Part shown: piece after piece, positions 44,951 through 54,735 of the stretch
How the letters are laid out: each line of letters starts with the position of its first letter
Numbering within the stretch: the first letter of the stretch is position 1
NCBI RefSeq assembly: GCF_000516985.1
Contig: NW_006917102.1
Location: 1,559,681 to 1,623,680 of the forward strand
From: Pestalotiopsis fici W106-1
Lineage: Eukaryota > Ascomycota > Sordariomycetes > Amphisphaeriales > Sporocadaceae
Reading direction: 5' to 3'
DNA: 64,000 nucleotides
Notes under the pieces: model-generated
Told to the model about the DNA's origin: nothing
Database searches by the model: none
Seen by the model: the letters and a program-made list of their open reading frames with translations, nothing else
Position numbers and translations under genes: made by a program

Positions 44951-47281
44951 TTACAACTTCACGAGATCGGCAGCATCCTTGATCTTGCCCTGAATGATGT
45001 CCATCCAGCCCTGAACATGTTTAGCATGAATGTTGGACAGAATGGAGGCTCGTGAGATATGCTTACCTGGGCTTTCTCCAAGTCCCCTGCATCAAGGCTC
45101 CAGTAAAGGCGAGGGAACTCGGGCGGATCCGTGTAGAAGGCAGAAAATTCATAAATCAGATGCGCATTCTTATAGCAAAATTGGCGCTCCAGGTTCAAGT
45201 ACTTTTGATTCACTTGTCGCATCGTCTCGGAACTTTCAGTTGACTTGAGAGAGGAGGCGTAAGCATCCAAGATTATGCTTGCATTGTGATATTCTTCGAT
45301 GGCATCCTCCAGGGGCCCGAGGTCGAAAGATGCTGCGCCTGGGATAGAGTCTTTGATTCTTTTGACATACTTGTGCATCGCGACAGCGTACTCGGCAGCC
45401 CCCATCTGCAGGACGGGAGTCTCGGACAAGTACGCCGCTATCAGAGACCAGATCTTTGCAGATGCGACGTGATACTTCCACCCCGGGTCGCCACTAGAGT
45501 TCATCCATGCAAAGGTATCGAAGTTTGAGTGGTAGGCCCAGTACACCGCACCGAAGCTAAAGTCAACAGTCGACACACAGGCTGTCTCGAGGAATGGGAT
45601 CGCGTCTCCTCCTCCCGCCGCGATCAAGTCTCCGCTCCAGTGGTCAAAGACTGTTGAGCCCTCGGGTGAAGCAACCGCTTTTGTGGCCCGGTGAATCACG
45701 TCCCGCAAGAGTGGCGTTGCTTTGACCTGGAAGTCGGTGCCTCCTGCTGCAACGACGACGTTCAGATAGGCCACGGCCGTCTTCTGAAGCCAGGGGAGAT
45801 GCTCGGCTATCCACGGCTGGGACCCAACCTGTCCGACCTCTGCACCCTCCCAGCTGACAAACATGATGGTTCGCCGCGGCCGCCATCCCCTCTTGTACGC
45901 CGTGCCGAAGCTTCGGGCGACTTCCATCAAGGCGGCAGCACCGCTAATGGAGTCGCCGGCTCCGGGTCCCCACGAGTCGCGATGGTTTCCTAGAATGATT
46001 ACCTCATCCTCAATTTCGCCTTTGATGGTGCCGAATACTTGGTACACGTCCTTGTTTGGGAAGCTCATCTGATTATCCAGATTCAAGACGATGTGCGACG
46101 GCGATGGGCCGACATGGTAGTCTACTCCCTTGTAGTACAGACCGCCTCCATGCCACTCACTGCTCATCTCAGATGCCTTTGGTCCATGGCCGTTGAGCGC
46201 CTTGAGGAATGGCAAGATATCTCCGTATGAGACTGGAAGTGAGGGAATGTAACGTCCCGGTTCACTGGGATTACCAGCACTGGCGTTACCTGGAGATTTT
46301 GTTAATCAATATGCCTGGATACAGTGGATTAAAGTAAGATGAAGAAGATAACTCACGAATTGATCCCATTGCACCTCTCTCAATGCACGTTGCGGGCCGA
46401 GCTGGCCCGTCTGGGTATGTTTTATACCCGTTGGCTTCAGTTATGTTGCCGTCCAGTTGTGGATCTGAGTATGTCAAGATGCCAATGAGACCTCGCTCTG
46501 CCGCAAAGGTCATTTTCTCTGCCCGATAGCCCATGCCATACTTGACAATGGCAATCTTGCCTTCCAGCGGAATGTTGTTTTGCTCCAGTTCGTCATAGTC
46601 TGAGCCACGGCCAAAGTTTGCATACACAAACTGCGCCGTCACATTGCCGCTAGCAGACGCCCCGTGGAAAGCGGGAGTCCGAATCGTGGACTCGTCGGTG
46701 GATGGCAGTTCTTCCATCAACTTGGCCTCGTACTTTACGGCAGAAGGGGACAGAGGATCCGACGTGTCTATCAATGCCAGCCGTTGGAATACGGGCTCGC
46801 TGATGGATGCATTGTACCTGACGATCTCGGTCTCTGGTATGCCAAACTCTCCCCATTTCTTCTGGGTCCAGAGACCTTGTGCTTTGCCCTCTCCAGCAAA
46901 GTGGCTCTCAGAGGTGTAGTAGTAGGCCCAATCTGCGGCGTGGGACGCATCGGGCTCGGAAAGCAGGATGGCCTCCAGCGCCGGCAACGTGAAGTTTTCT
47001 TCAAGAAGTGGTTGGGTGAAGGGAGGATGAGACGTCCAGGGTTGGACATAGAGTAGCTGGCCGGATATGCTTTTCTGGTATGAGAGTGCTGTCAAAGCAA
47101 TTGTTGTGACTGCAATGGCAACGAACAAGACGCGTCTTGCCGATGCAAACGAGAACGCCCCCCGTCTTGGAACAATAGTGCCTCGATCATCTTTGTGACA
47201 TGCTCCAATGTCCAAGAGTTTGGTATCTTGCGCAGTATGATAGTCCGACCTGCGCGACATATCTACTTCCTGCTGTCGCAT
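44951..47281 (-). CDS. Glutamate carboxypeptidase II/Vps70-like M28 protein, probably catalytically dead
   Basis: Three exons: 47281-46357, 46289-45067, 45010-44951; 735 residues with introns of 67 and 56 bp. It is a type II membrane protein: cytosolic N-terminus, helix at about 51-67 (VLFVAIAVTTIALTALSY), then a luminal PA domain (around GKIAIVKYGMGYRAEKMTFA), the M28 fold and a C-terminal helical dimerisation domain. Family members are human GCPII and fungal vacuolar Vps70-like proteins. Metal-site residues by spacing to GCPII: H411 (H377) and D421 (D387) are kept in GNHRDSW and GAGDSISG, and E459 (E425) is kept. The catalytic base E424 is A458 in SWEGAEVGQ, and zinc ligand D453 is V487 in AYLNVVVAA. 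H562 in AYHSNFD matches H553. Two of six active-site residues are therefore lost, as in transferrin receptor, a non-enzymatic relative. The frame is intact, so a non-catalytic role is likely. Confidence 0.88.
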
Positions 47282-48261
47282 CTGATTGATGTTGACTTTG
47301 CTGCTGCTCCTGTCTCACTGTGATCTGCCTGTCGTCCTTATGTAACAGGGCCTTGCTTGGAGGAATCATTTGTGCATCATGACATGATTATTGATATATC
47401 AAAGCGTATCGTACTATGCAAGTATTGAATTGACGGGGGAAATCTAGTGGGGTTTCCGGATGCTTCGCCTCCTTCTTGCAGGACATTCGTGGCCACCAGC
47501 TTCAGTCACAGAAGGATGGGAATCCATCTCGAAAAGTACCTACCCAAGGGCGTATAGCTTCTAGACTGTGGGTTCACGTGCCGCAAGCTAATGCGCCTAG
47601 ATCTGCAACTTTGCCAAACTGTGGAGCCGGCACCATTCTCATCCGTTGGAAAGACCCTGAAAGATACATTACATACCGAGATACTATGTATCTAGGTACC
47701 TAGCAAGAAACTTATATACTATATAGTAGTAGACATTGCCCCGCAACCCCGCTATGCTGACTGTGCTGGCAAGCATTGTGGTTTTGAGGGTTGCAGGGTA
47801 TTGTTCTGCAGCATTTTAGATACCTGGATAGGTCAAGTACCTTGGTGTACATAATTAACCTACATGAAGGTTAAGGTACCCGTGGCCCACTAGGCTAGGT
47901 TAGCTTGGTCGTACTATGTACCTACCCATGAGGTTTGGACAGCTACACCTCGGCTTCCTAACCATCCACTATACTATCAGCAACCTTGGTTTGCTATCTA
48001 CTTTGTATCGTGTAGAAGGATGCATCCTCCTTTAGCTGATGCATTACCTAACCACTTGTCCCCTGATCGCTGTAAGACGCCAGCCAGCCTTCCGGCCTGC
48101 GCCTGCTCGAGGCTGCCACTTATAGGCATGGAATGGGGGGTTCGCCTTACCAGTCTGGCGAACTACAGCACTCCCAGACTCCCTCAACATCATCCTGCAG
48201 ACACTTTTGAGGCTTCCGTACAGATAATCCAGACAAGAACTCAGTCGTATACAGGATCAGA
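47282..48261. other. Spacer between divergent genes
   Basis: This contains the promoters of the M28-like gene (minus) and the DUF6817-like gene (plus). Short palindromic words of the TACCTAGGTA kind are frequent (for example 47689-47702 and 47871-47928). No gene is supported. Confidence 0.55.
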
Positions 48262-48795
48262 ATGGCCACTCCAAGCATTATTGTCAGCGAGAACCAGACC
48301 TTGACTAGTTCAGGCAAAATGTCAATTTCGGAGGCCGAGCATCAACCTCTGGCCAAAGACAAGTTTACATTCCTCAAGGAACTCACGTCGGCCGAGGAGT
48401 ATCACGGCGAAAAGTCCTTCTACCAGCACCTTGTCAATGTCTACAACTACTTAGAGTCTCAGTCGCTTCCCCAAGAGGTTTGTGACGCCGGTCTGTTTCA
48501 CTCTGTCTACGGTACCGAGTTCTACCACTTCTCGAGCGCCAGTATAACCCGTGACGTCGTGCGCGGCTATATTGGCGAGTATGCAGAGGAGCTGGCGCAC
48601 ACCTTTTGCGGGCTGAGGAAGGACCGCTTCCTCTCCATTCTCAACAATGTACCGGGCTGGGACAAGCAGAAGCACTTGGACCTGTGTCGTCTAGAGCATG
48701 CCAACTTTTGGGACGGGAGGAATGATCGGGATGTGAAGTCCCAGATGGATGCTCTAAGCAAGACAATCGCGCAATTGGAGAGCAAGGAGGACTGA
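48262..48795 (+). CDS. DUF6817-like protein
   Basis: Intronless, 177 residues from ATG at 48262 (a second in-frame ATG is at 48319). Residues about 38-145 match what I recall of the DUF6817 pattern: a helical start (FLKELTSAEEYHGEKSFYQHLVNVYNYLE), then CDAGLFHSVYGTEFYHF and a charged helical end. The conserved histidines (H56 and the H of GLFHSVYG) sit like those of an HD-type metal-dependent hydrolase, and the domain may be a variant of that fold, but catalysis is unproven. No signal peptide or membrane segment is present, so it is probably cytosolic. The glycosyltransferase gene follows on the same strand, about 0.6 kb downstream. The function is unknown. Confidence 0.7.
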   Translation: MATPSIIVSENQTLTSSGKMSISEAEHQPLAKDKFTFLKELTSAEEYHGEKSFYQHLVNVYNYLESQSLPQEVCDAGLFHSVYGTEFYHFSSASITRDVVRGYIGEYAEELAHTFCGLRKDRFLSILNNVPGWDKQKHLDLCRLEHANFWDGRNDRDVKSQMDALSKTIAQLESKED

Positions 48796-48799
48796 GGTT

Positions 48800-49460
48800 A
48801 GCGCGGACACAAAGAGCAGCCATCTTGTGGCGGATCAAGGAACCAGCATGGCGTTATTGTGTCGGGCTCGCCATGGCTCTACAGATATGGTCTTTATAAA
48901 TGTCGCAATTACGGTCTGATTATAGTATGGCTGTCTATTGCTATCTTTTTTGCCGTTTCTCTCAAAGACATCGGGAAATGTATGTTAAGACAAACTTGTC
49001 TGTCTTATGCAAACGGTCGACCCACATATTGGCACCGGAAAGCTCGACACAATATTATGATAGCAAGTCTAGGTGACCATGGCGATTGCCTCTTTCTACA
49101 GGAAACAAAATATAACTTTGTCATTGAATCGATTCTCCGCAATTTTTCCCCAGGTCTTTTAGTCTTTAATGCTATAATAGGTCCATTGATAGGCCCGTTA
49201 GCATATAGAATGTTATAGCGGGCTTCCGAAGCTTTATGGGCCCAGCCAGTGGATAAAAGGATCGCCTCTAACTGATTGGGGGCTTCCCCATCGTGGTAGT
49301 GGGCGAAGCGACACCGCTGGGCCTAACGCATAAAGGACATAAATAGAGCGCCTCCGACACAATGCAGCGAAGAGTCGGTCAAGTCAGCGAGTTTTATGAC
49401 CTATTGTTTGTACTGGTCTTAATCAAGAATAATTTTACGTCTGCCCCAAAACAGGTCGCG
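48800..49460. other. Spacer between DUF6817-like and glycosyltransferase genes
   Basis: An open frame (48859-49218) with hydrophobic stretches lacks an ATG start and recognisable domains and is more AT-rich than neighbouring coding DNA. I do not call it. The part 49362-49460 is in frame with the glycosyltransferase and could be N-terminal coding or leader. Confidence 0.45.
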
Positions 49461-50369
49461 ATGCATCGAATTTCTATCATCATTCCTGGTTACAATACTG
49501 GGGTATATCTGGGCGAATGTGTTTCGTCCATTCGAGAGAATTCAGTCGGCGTTGAGCTTGAAGTAATTATCGTCGACGACGGTTCGACTGATGAGACGAC
49601 CATCCGTTTGCTAAATCAATTCGACTCGGAGCCGGATCTCAAGGTCATCCGCCATGGGCAAAACCGTGGCGTCCAAGCTGCTCGCAATACAGGCCTAAAG
49701 TCAGCGACGGGCGATTTTGTCGTTTGTGTGGACGCCGATGATGTCCTGCTCCCAACCTCGGAGCACGGAGGTTATCTATCTGCCGGAGCGCAGATGCTCT
49801 CTGAAAGCCCCAGCATTGCATTCGTGCACACATTGTCGAACATGTTTGGGGACTTCAATGGGTTGACCATATCCTCGTATCCTCTGCGCGAAGAAATGGT
49901 GGCTCGGAAACACCACGTACCAACCCATATCATGTATCGCCGCAGCGAAATTTCAAATGGCTTGCATTACTTGGAGACCGTGACCAAATGGCAAGACTGG
50001 GCATTTAGCGTTTCTTTGCTCGCGCGCAGATGGGCGCGGGACGAAAGTTTGGATATTGGATTTATCAAAGGCCCCGGGTATGGGTACCGCATTCATTCCA
50101 CAACGGCTCGGGTTTCGAGGGCTCAGGTTTCGGAGTACGATGCCACCAAGATCGTGGTAGAGAGCTACCAAGACTACTTTCGATCAAGATTTCCTAACGT
50201 CAACAACACTATCGACGCCCTGACTGCAGCTGTGATGGCTTCAAAGCCGACTGCGCTCGAGGATCTGCTATATGTGGCGTCTTTCGACTTGGAACAGGCG
50301 TTGAGCATGGCCAGGGGTCGCGAGTACCAAGTCCATTCAGCGCACGTCGACCGGCTTGGTATTCCCTAA
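49461..50369 (+). CDS. Family 2 glycosyltransferase (GT-A fold)
   Basis: Intronless, 302 residues from ATG at 49461. An ATG at 49362 is in frame (335 residues), but family members begin at the first beta strand, here RISIIIPGYN. GT2 features: nucleotide-binding IIVDDGSTDET (about residues 41-51), QNRGVQAARNTGLKSATGDFV and the metal-binding DADD (about 93-96). The acceptor side has WQDWAFSVSLLARR, a possible ED/QDW-type catalytic-base region. There are no transmembrane helices, so it is not a chitin or hyaluronan synthase; it resembles the small soluble GT2 enzymes abundant in bacterial polysaccharide loci. The donor is a nucleotide sugar and the acceptor is unknown. Absence of introns and of a membrane anchor would fit bacterial origin, but composition does not stand out by eye. 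Confidence 0.75.
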   Translation: MHRISIIIPGYNTGVYLGECVSSIRENSVGVELEVIIVDDGSTDETTIRLLNQFDSEPDLKVIRHGQNRGVQAARNTGLKSATGDFVVCVDADDVLLPTSEHGGYLSAGAQMLSESPSIAFVHTLSNMFGDFNGLTISSYPLREEMVARKHHVPTHIMYRRSEISNGLHYLETVTKWQDWAFSVSLLARRWARDESLDIGFIKGPGYGYRIHSTTARVSRAQVSEYDATKIVVESYQDYFRSRFPNVNNTIDALTAAVMASKPTALEDLLYVASFDLEQALSMARGREYQVHSAHVDRLGIP

Positions 50370-50979
50370 GATATATCCCTGTGAGCTTTGAAGGGGAAAA
50401 GAAGTTCGGATTTACCTACCTGCGTTGCCAAGAAGCAAAGTCGCGATGATGGCACAAATATGGAAAATAAATTTTGAAGATAAATGCAGCTGTTTGTACG
50501 AAAATGAAACAAGATGTCAAGTCAGAACCACAATCTAGAGTAAAGAGGAAGAAAAATGCCCTCGACCTCACGACAATTTATTGCAGGCTTGCATGATACG
50601 ACCAGTATCTGAAATAAAGAGTAAAATTAAAGATGGTCTACATCTACGAAAATAATGTGTGAACAAACAAACTTAATCAACCCTTCCCGTTGTGTCACCC
50701 GAAGGGTGCCACACATCCAGCCACACTGTGGCGCATCATTGCATACAAGTTCGTTGCAGCATGTGGTCGCATTATGCCGCCAAAATGACCAACAATGATG
50801 AAATCAAGCAACTTGAATCTTATCCTGGTTGGATCTAACCGGGTGTTTAATCAGAACATTCTACCTTTGCCCGTATAATAATAATGCAAGTTCCAACCTA
50901 GTTGAAAACAATAGTATATCCTGTTCTAACTACCATCTATGAACTAGCTAGTACAAAGTGTCACGCCCGTTGGGTCCCT
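50370..50979. other. Spacer between convergent genes
   Basis: This is the shared 3' flank of the glycosyltransferase (plus) and MFS (minus) genes. It is AT-rich with several AATAAA-like words near 50466 and 50612. No gene is seen. Confidence 0.6.
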
Positions 50980-52836
50980 TCATGTCGAAGAGGCTTGCGC
51001 TGAAACTCTGGTCAGACGCAGATAGAATATGTCAGCAAGTGCTACCACGTGCAACCCGCTTGCAACTAGGAACGGAGTCCCGAACCAGAAGCCACCCTTT
51101 GACAGTCCCCAGCTATATATTTGAGCCAACACGGGGCCCGATATGAGTATGCCAACACTTTGCGCAATGCCAGCAATAGCGTTGAGTGACGCCATGGGCG
51201 TCTGCGGGAACAGAGAAATTATGGCAGATCGCAAGGATACCAGCAGTGAGGAACCCAGCGCCGAGATGACGACGCCAGCAATCATGAGCACTGGGCTTTG
51301 TGCTACTCCAACCAAGGCAATTCCTACAATGATCAAAATACAACTTCCCGTGCAGAGTAGTAAATCCTTCTGGGCAGCCTTGATGCCCAGCTTCTTCTGG
51401 AGAAATTTGTCAATCATCCTCATAATGACAAGTGAGAGCAGGAGAGTGATGGCGCCACGTAGGGAGAATAGTAGGTTTGCCTGTTTTACACGTTAGCTTT
51501 CTCCTCTACAAGAAATCACCAAGAGAAGGCAAGGACTAATGGGTCGAGGACACACATACCGTACTGAATTCCCATTCGAATTTATGGGCAACATACTGCA
51601 GTAGTAGTGCCCAGACATGCGCTCCGAATGCAACGAGAAGAAACACGGCAAGCGACAGAAGAATTCCCGTATCTTTCAACAAGTCTCGCAGCGTTGTGAA
51701 AGCGCGAGGCAGTAGCTTTCGCAGCGTTACAAGATGAGATTCGGCCATCGGAGCGTCTTCGTCTTGAGCTTCTCCTTCCACTGATTTTGGCAATCCAAAG
51801 TTGGTTGTTCGGTGCTGTGGATGCGTCTCTGGAAGCGTCAGGGCAATGGCACCTGCCGCGATAAGGCATATGGTGGAGAGCCCAAGAGGATACCAAGAGT
51901 TGAGTCTCATGAGTATCGATATTAAAGGGACTCCGGCAACAAGCACGACCATTTCCATGCCCGAGAGTTTCATGAATGCATCACCCCTGATGGCCAGGAG
52001 CAATTCGGTACTCATTAGCCCCCTGATTCAATAGTCTACAGGTGTGTGCAAACTTACCGATGCTTCTCTTCCATAATGTCAGCTACTACCGTGTAGAACA
52101 TTGACGTTCCAAAGTTTGCGCCGCCACCAAATGCTTTCAGAACTGGCGCGAACCACACTAGACGCAAAGGAAGATGCTGCGGAAATAGGCCTATATCAGA
52201 GTTAGAAAATGCCTTGTCATGTCTCATGCGGGGTTTACGAACAAACTATCTTTGTCCACGAGTCGCTGAGGAAGAAACCCAACAGAAATAATATTATAAA
52301 TGGCTTTCGGCCGATGCGATCTGCCAGCAGGCCGAGTGGAATACCAAGGATGATACCTGAGTGCGCGACGGTCAGCTATCGCGTCGCAAAATTCCCTGAA
52401 ACCAGTTGGATACATGCAGTGGGGAGTTAAACATACTTGGTATTTGGTTGAACGCATCTTTGTACCCTTTTACAAGTGCGAGCTCACTCTGCACGGGGAC
52501 GGACTTGCAGTCTCGTAGGGCCGAGCCTGGGGGGTAATAATGGTTGCAGATGATCTCCTCAAAGACTGCCGTCAAAGGAGCATAGCTCGAGTATTGAGTA
52601 AAGTCGAAGAGAAGCGTGATCATGCATACTTGGATGAGCACTTTTGAAGACTCTGATATCCATGCACCATCGGTCTGAGGCGGCAAAGTGGTCTGAGGCA
52701 GCAAAGTGGTACTAGGCACAGTCTCCTCTTCCTCTACCGTCTCGTTTGTAACATCAACGGCATGCTCATCGCCCACGTCCACGTCCAACAACAGAGGGCC
52801 CTCTTCCTCTTCCGGTGCGACTATGGCTGGAGCCAT
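50980..52836 (-). CDS. MFS transporter, fungal 12-helix type
   Basis: Five exons: 52836-52437, 52356-52243, 52190-52058, 52022-51560, 51480-50980; 536 residues. Intron 2 uses a weak donor (GTTCGT), selected because it alone keeps frame and family sequence (SDSWTKIVC then LPLRLVWFAPV). The N-terminus is acidic (EEEEGPLLLDVD) with a short tandem TLLPQT/TLPPQT. Motif A appears as GLLADRIGRKP between helices 2 and 3. GGGANFGTSMFYTVVADIMEE matches the region with GGG(D/A) and ADxxxEExR typical of a large fungal MFS group related to bacterial tetracycline exporters. C-terminal helices include GISGPVLAQIYSWG-like sequence. The substrate is unknown; export of a toxic or secondary compound is the usual guess. 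Exon 2/3 limits are the least certain. Confidence 0.8.
52672..52707. repeat. 18-bp tandem duplication within the MFS gene
   Basis: Two adjacent copies of GGTCTGAGGCGGCAAAGT, differing at one base, lie in the part coding for the N-terminal cytosolic tail. The six-residue repeat is in frame. Confidence 0.85.
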
Positions 52837-52839
52837 TAT

Positions 52840-54720
52840 GATCACGGATCGAGGTGTCGAGTATGGTATCAACGATACGCAAAGGTTCAAATGCAGATTA
52901 ATGTCCCGCACTTTTGTTGGTGTTGACTTATATGTTCCCCCTGCCCGTGTCAAATGGTAATTATGTTCTTCTCTTGCAGTAGAGTGGGCTTCCTGCAAGA
53001 GACTATCTTATTCCAAGAACATACACAGTAGATTTGGTTGTTTTGGAAGAGGGGCGGGGAGTTTTCCCCCAACTCTAGAAAAGTAAACGTTATCACGCAA
53101 CATTGCTACGCGCCCCAACACACTGCCAGCTGCCTTGGGCCTCCGCCACACACAGATTAGTTCCAGTGTCTGGGTTCTGCTCTGATCCCCCTCCCTCGTC
53201 TCTGCATAGTACTTGGCTGTACAGATTTCAGATACAGATTACAGCAGAGGGGTAGGATTACCCCATTTTTTGCTGACCCCTTGATCCTGCAATACTACTT
53301 CATCCCAGTGTCCTGGCAGCACACTTCGGAATTAGACTCAATGAAGAAACTTAGAACCCTGCCGGCAAGTTAGACAACATGTACCATGTAGATCAAAAGT
53401 CCCTATTTCGAGCTTTCTTATCTACTCGGCCAGGAAATGATACTTGGACAGGTAACTACCCTGCACTATGGGCTGACGCGTGGATACCTCTATATTTCAG
53501 GCTTTGAGGAGGGGGGGGGGGAAAGAACAATGAATAACCGCAGCGGAGCAGCTTCCTTGCCAGGAGAAGTACAAAACGCTGCAAACATCAGCCGGGCAAG
53601 GAGCGTCAATACCCCTGCCAACCCTTTCTTTAACTCGGTACGTGCCCCCAGCAATTATGCATGTATCTATCATATCATGGGATGTACCGTGTGTGCCCCG
53701 CGGAAAAAAAGACATGCCTCCCCGAACGAATCCCCGCCTGATAAGCGAGCGGAGTACAGCGTACTGGTGGTCAGAATCGCCAGCGGCACGGTAAGCCTGA
53801 GAAACTTGAGATTCCCCTGATCCTACACTAAATAGCCTACCGAAATATCCCCCGCCCCCGGTGCAGAACTCCGGATGCTGATCGGTATTACTCAAAACGA
53901 GTAGCGACGGGTTCACGGCATCCAGCAAAAGTGGGTCAGCATCAATAGAGGTACTTTGTCGAAGGAAGATAGTGGCTCTGGGCGTATAATGCACCACTGT
54001 GGCGTGACAATGAGCCCAATTTGACCGGCACTATACTCCGGCGTTGTTCGGTGGTGCCCAAATCGACGGCTCTAGGCCTTTACTTGGATGAAAATCCCAT
54101 TGTGGATTGTGGGATGATAGCGAGCAAATAAGGTATACTCGTTATCTTCATATTCTCCTTCTGCGTCCCGGTCGGTCTTTTTGCCTGGCAGTGGCTAGGT
54201 ACCGAAATCATCATTATCCTATGCATTTATACCATGTGCAGCGGATCCCCGCCTCAATCAGCCACATCCCCAAAAGTGGCTGCTTGTGCATCCAATGATC
54301 TTACCAGTCAGGGCCGCATCTATGAAGACTTTCTAGAGTGAATTCTGAAGACATGGCACGATCACAGTACACAACTTCTCCAATATGTCAGAGGTTGGAT
54401 CGTTAGAAACGCGCCAATCTTAAACAATGGGTCATTGGTTAGTGTCTGTATAGAACCATTGCCAACCTGCCATGTATGCTACAGGGTGGATTCCTACTAG
54501 ATGATACTTACCATTAGCTTATTTATAGAAAAATCTCTACAGTACGGCGCTATGGGCCGCTAAAACAGTTGTTCAGAGATGCTGCTAGAAATCCTTACGG
54601 ATAGGTTGTTTTCGGTAACGAACCAACTTTGAAGTTTCAGAGGAGTTGTAAAGGCTTGAATGTGCGGTGATTCTATGTACGTTGATTCTTAAATTTCATA
54701 CGTTAAACTGCAACTCTATC
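52840..54720. other. 1.9-kb spacer, no supported gene
   Basis: This holds the promoter side of the MFS gene and the 3' side of the ABCC gene. It includes a G11 run at 53511-53521 and overlapping frames at 53437-53820 (+) and 53497-53997 (-) without ATG-plus-domain support. I see nothing I can name. Confidence 0.5.
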
Positions 54721-54735
54721 GGGAAAAACAGTGAT

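Noticed and set aside
48859..49218. 119-codon plus-strand frame with hydrophobic stretches
   Set aside because: It begins at a non-ATG codon, is AT-rich compared with nearby genes, shows no domain and looks like spacer.
49362..49460. N-terminal extension of the glycosyltransferase from the upstream ATG
   Set aside because: The 33 extra residues match nothing expected for soluble GT2 enzymes, whose fold starts at RISIIIPGYN. It is kept only as an alternative start.
53437..53997. Overlapping 127- and 166-codon frames on opposite strands
   Set aside because: Neither has a domain or exon partner; the G11 run inside makes the frame unreliable.
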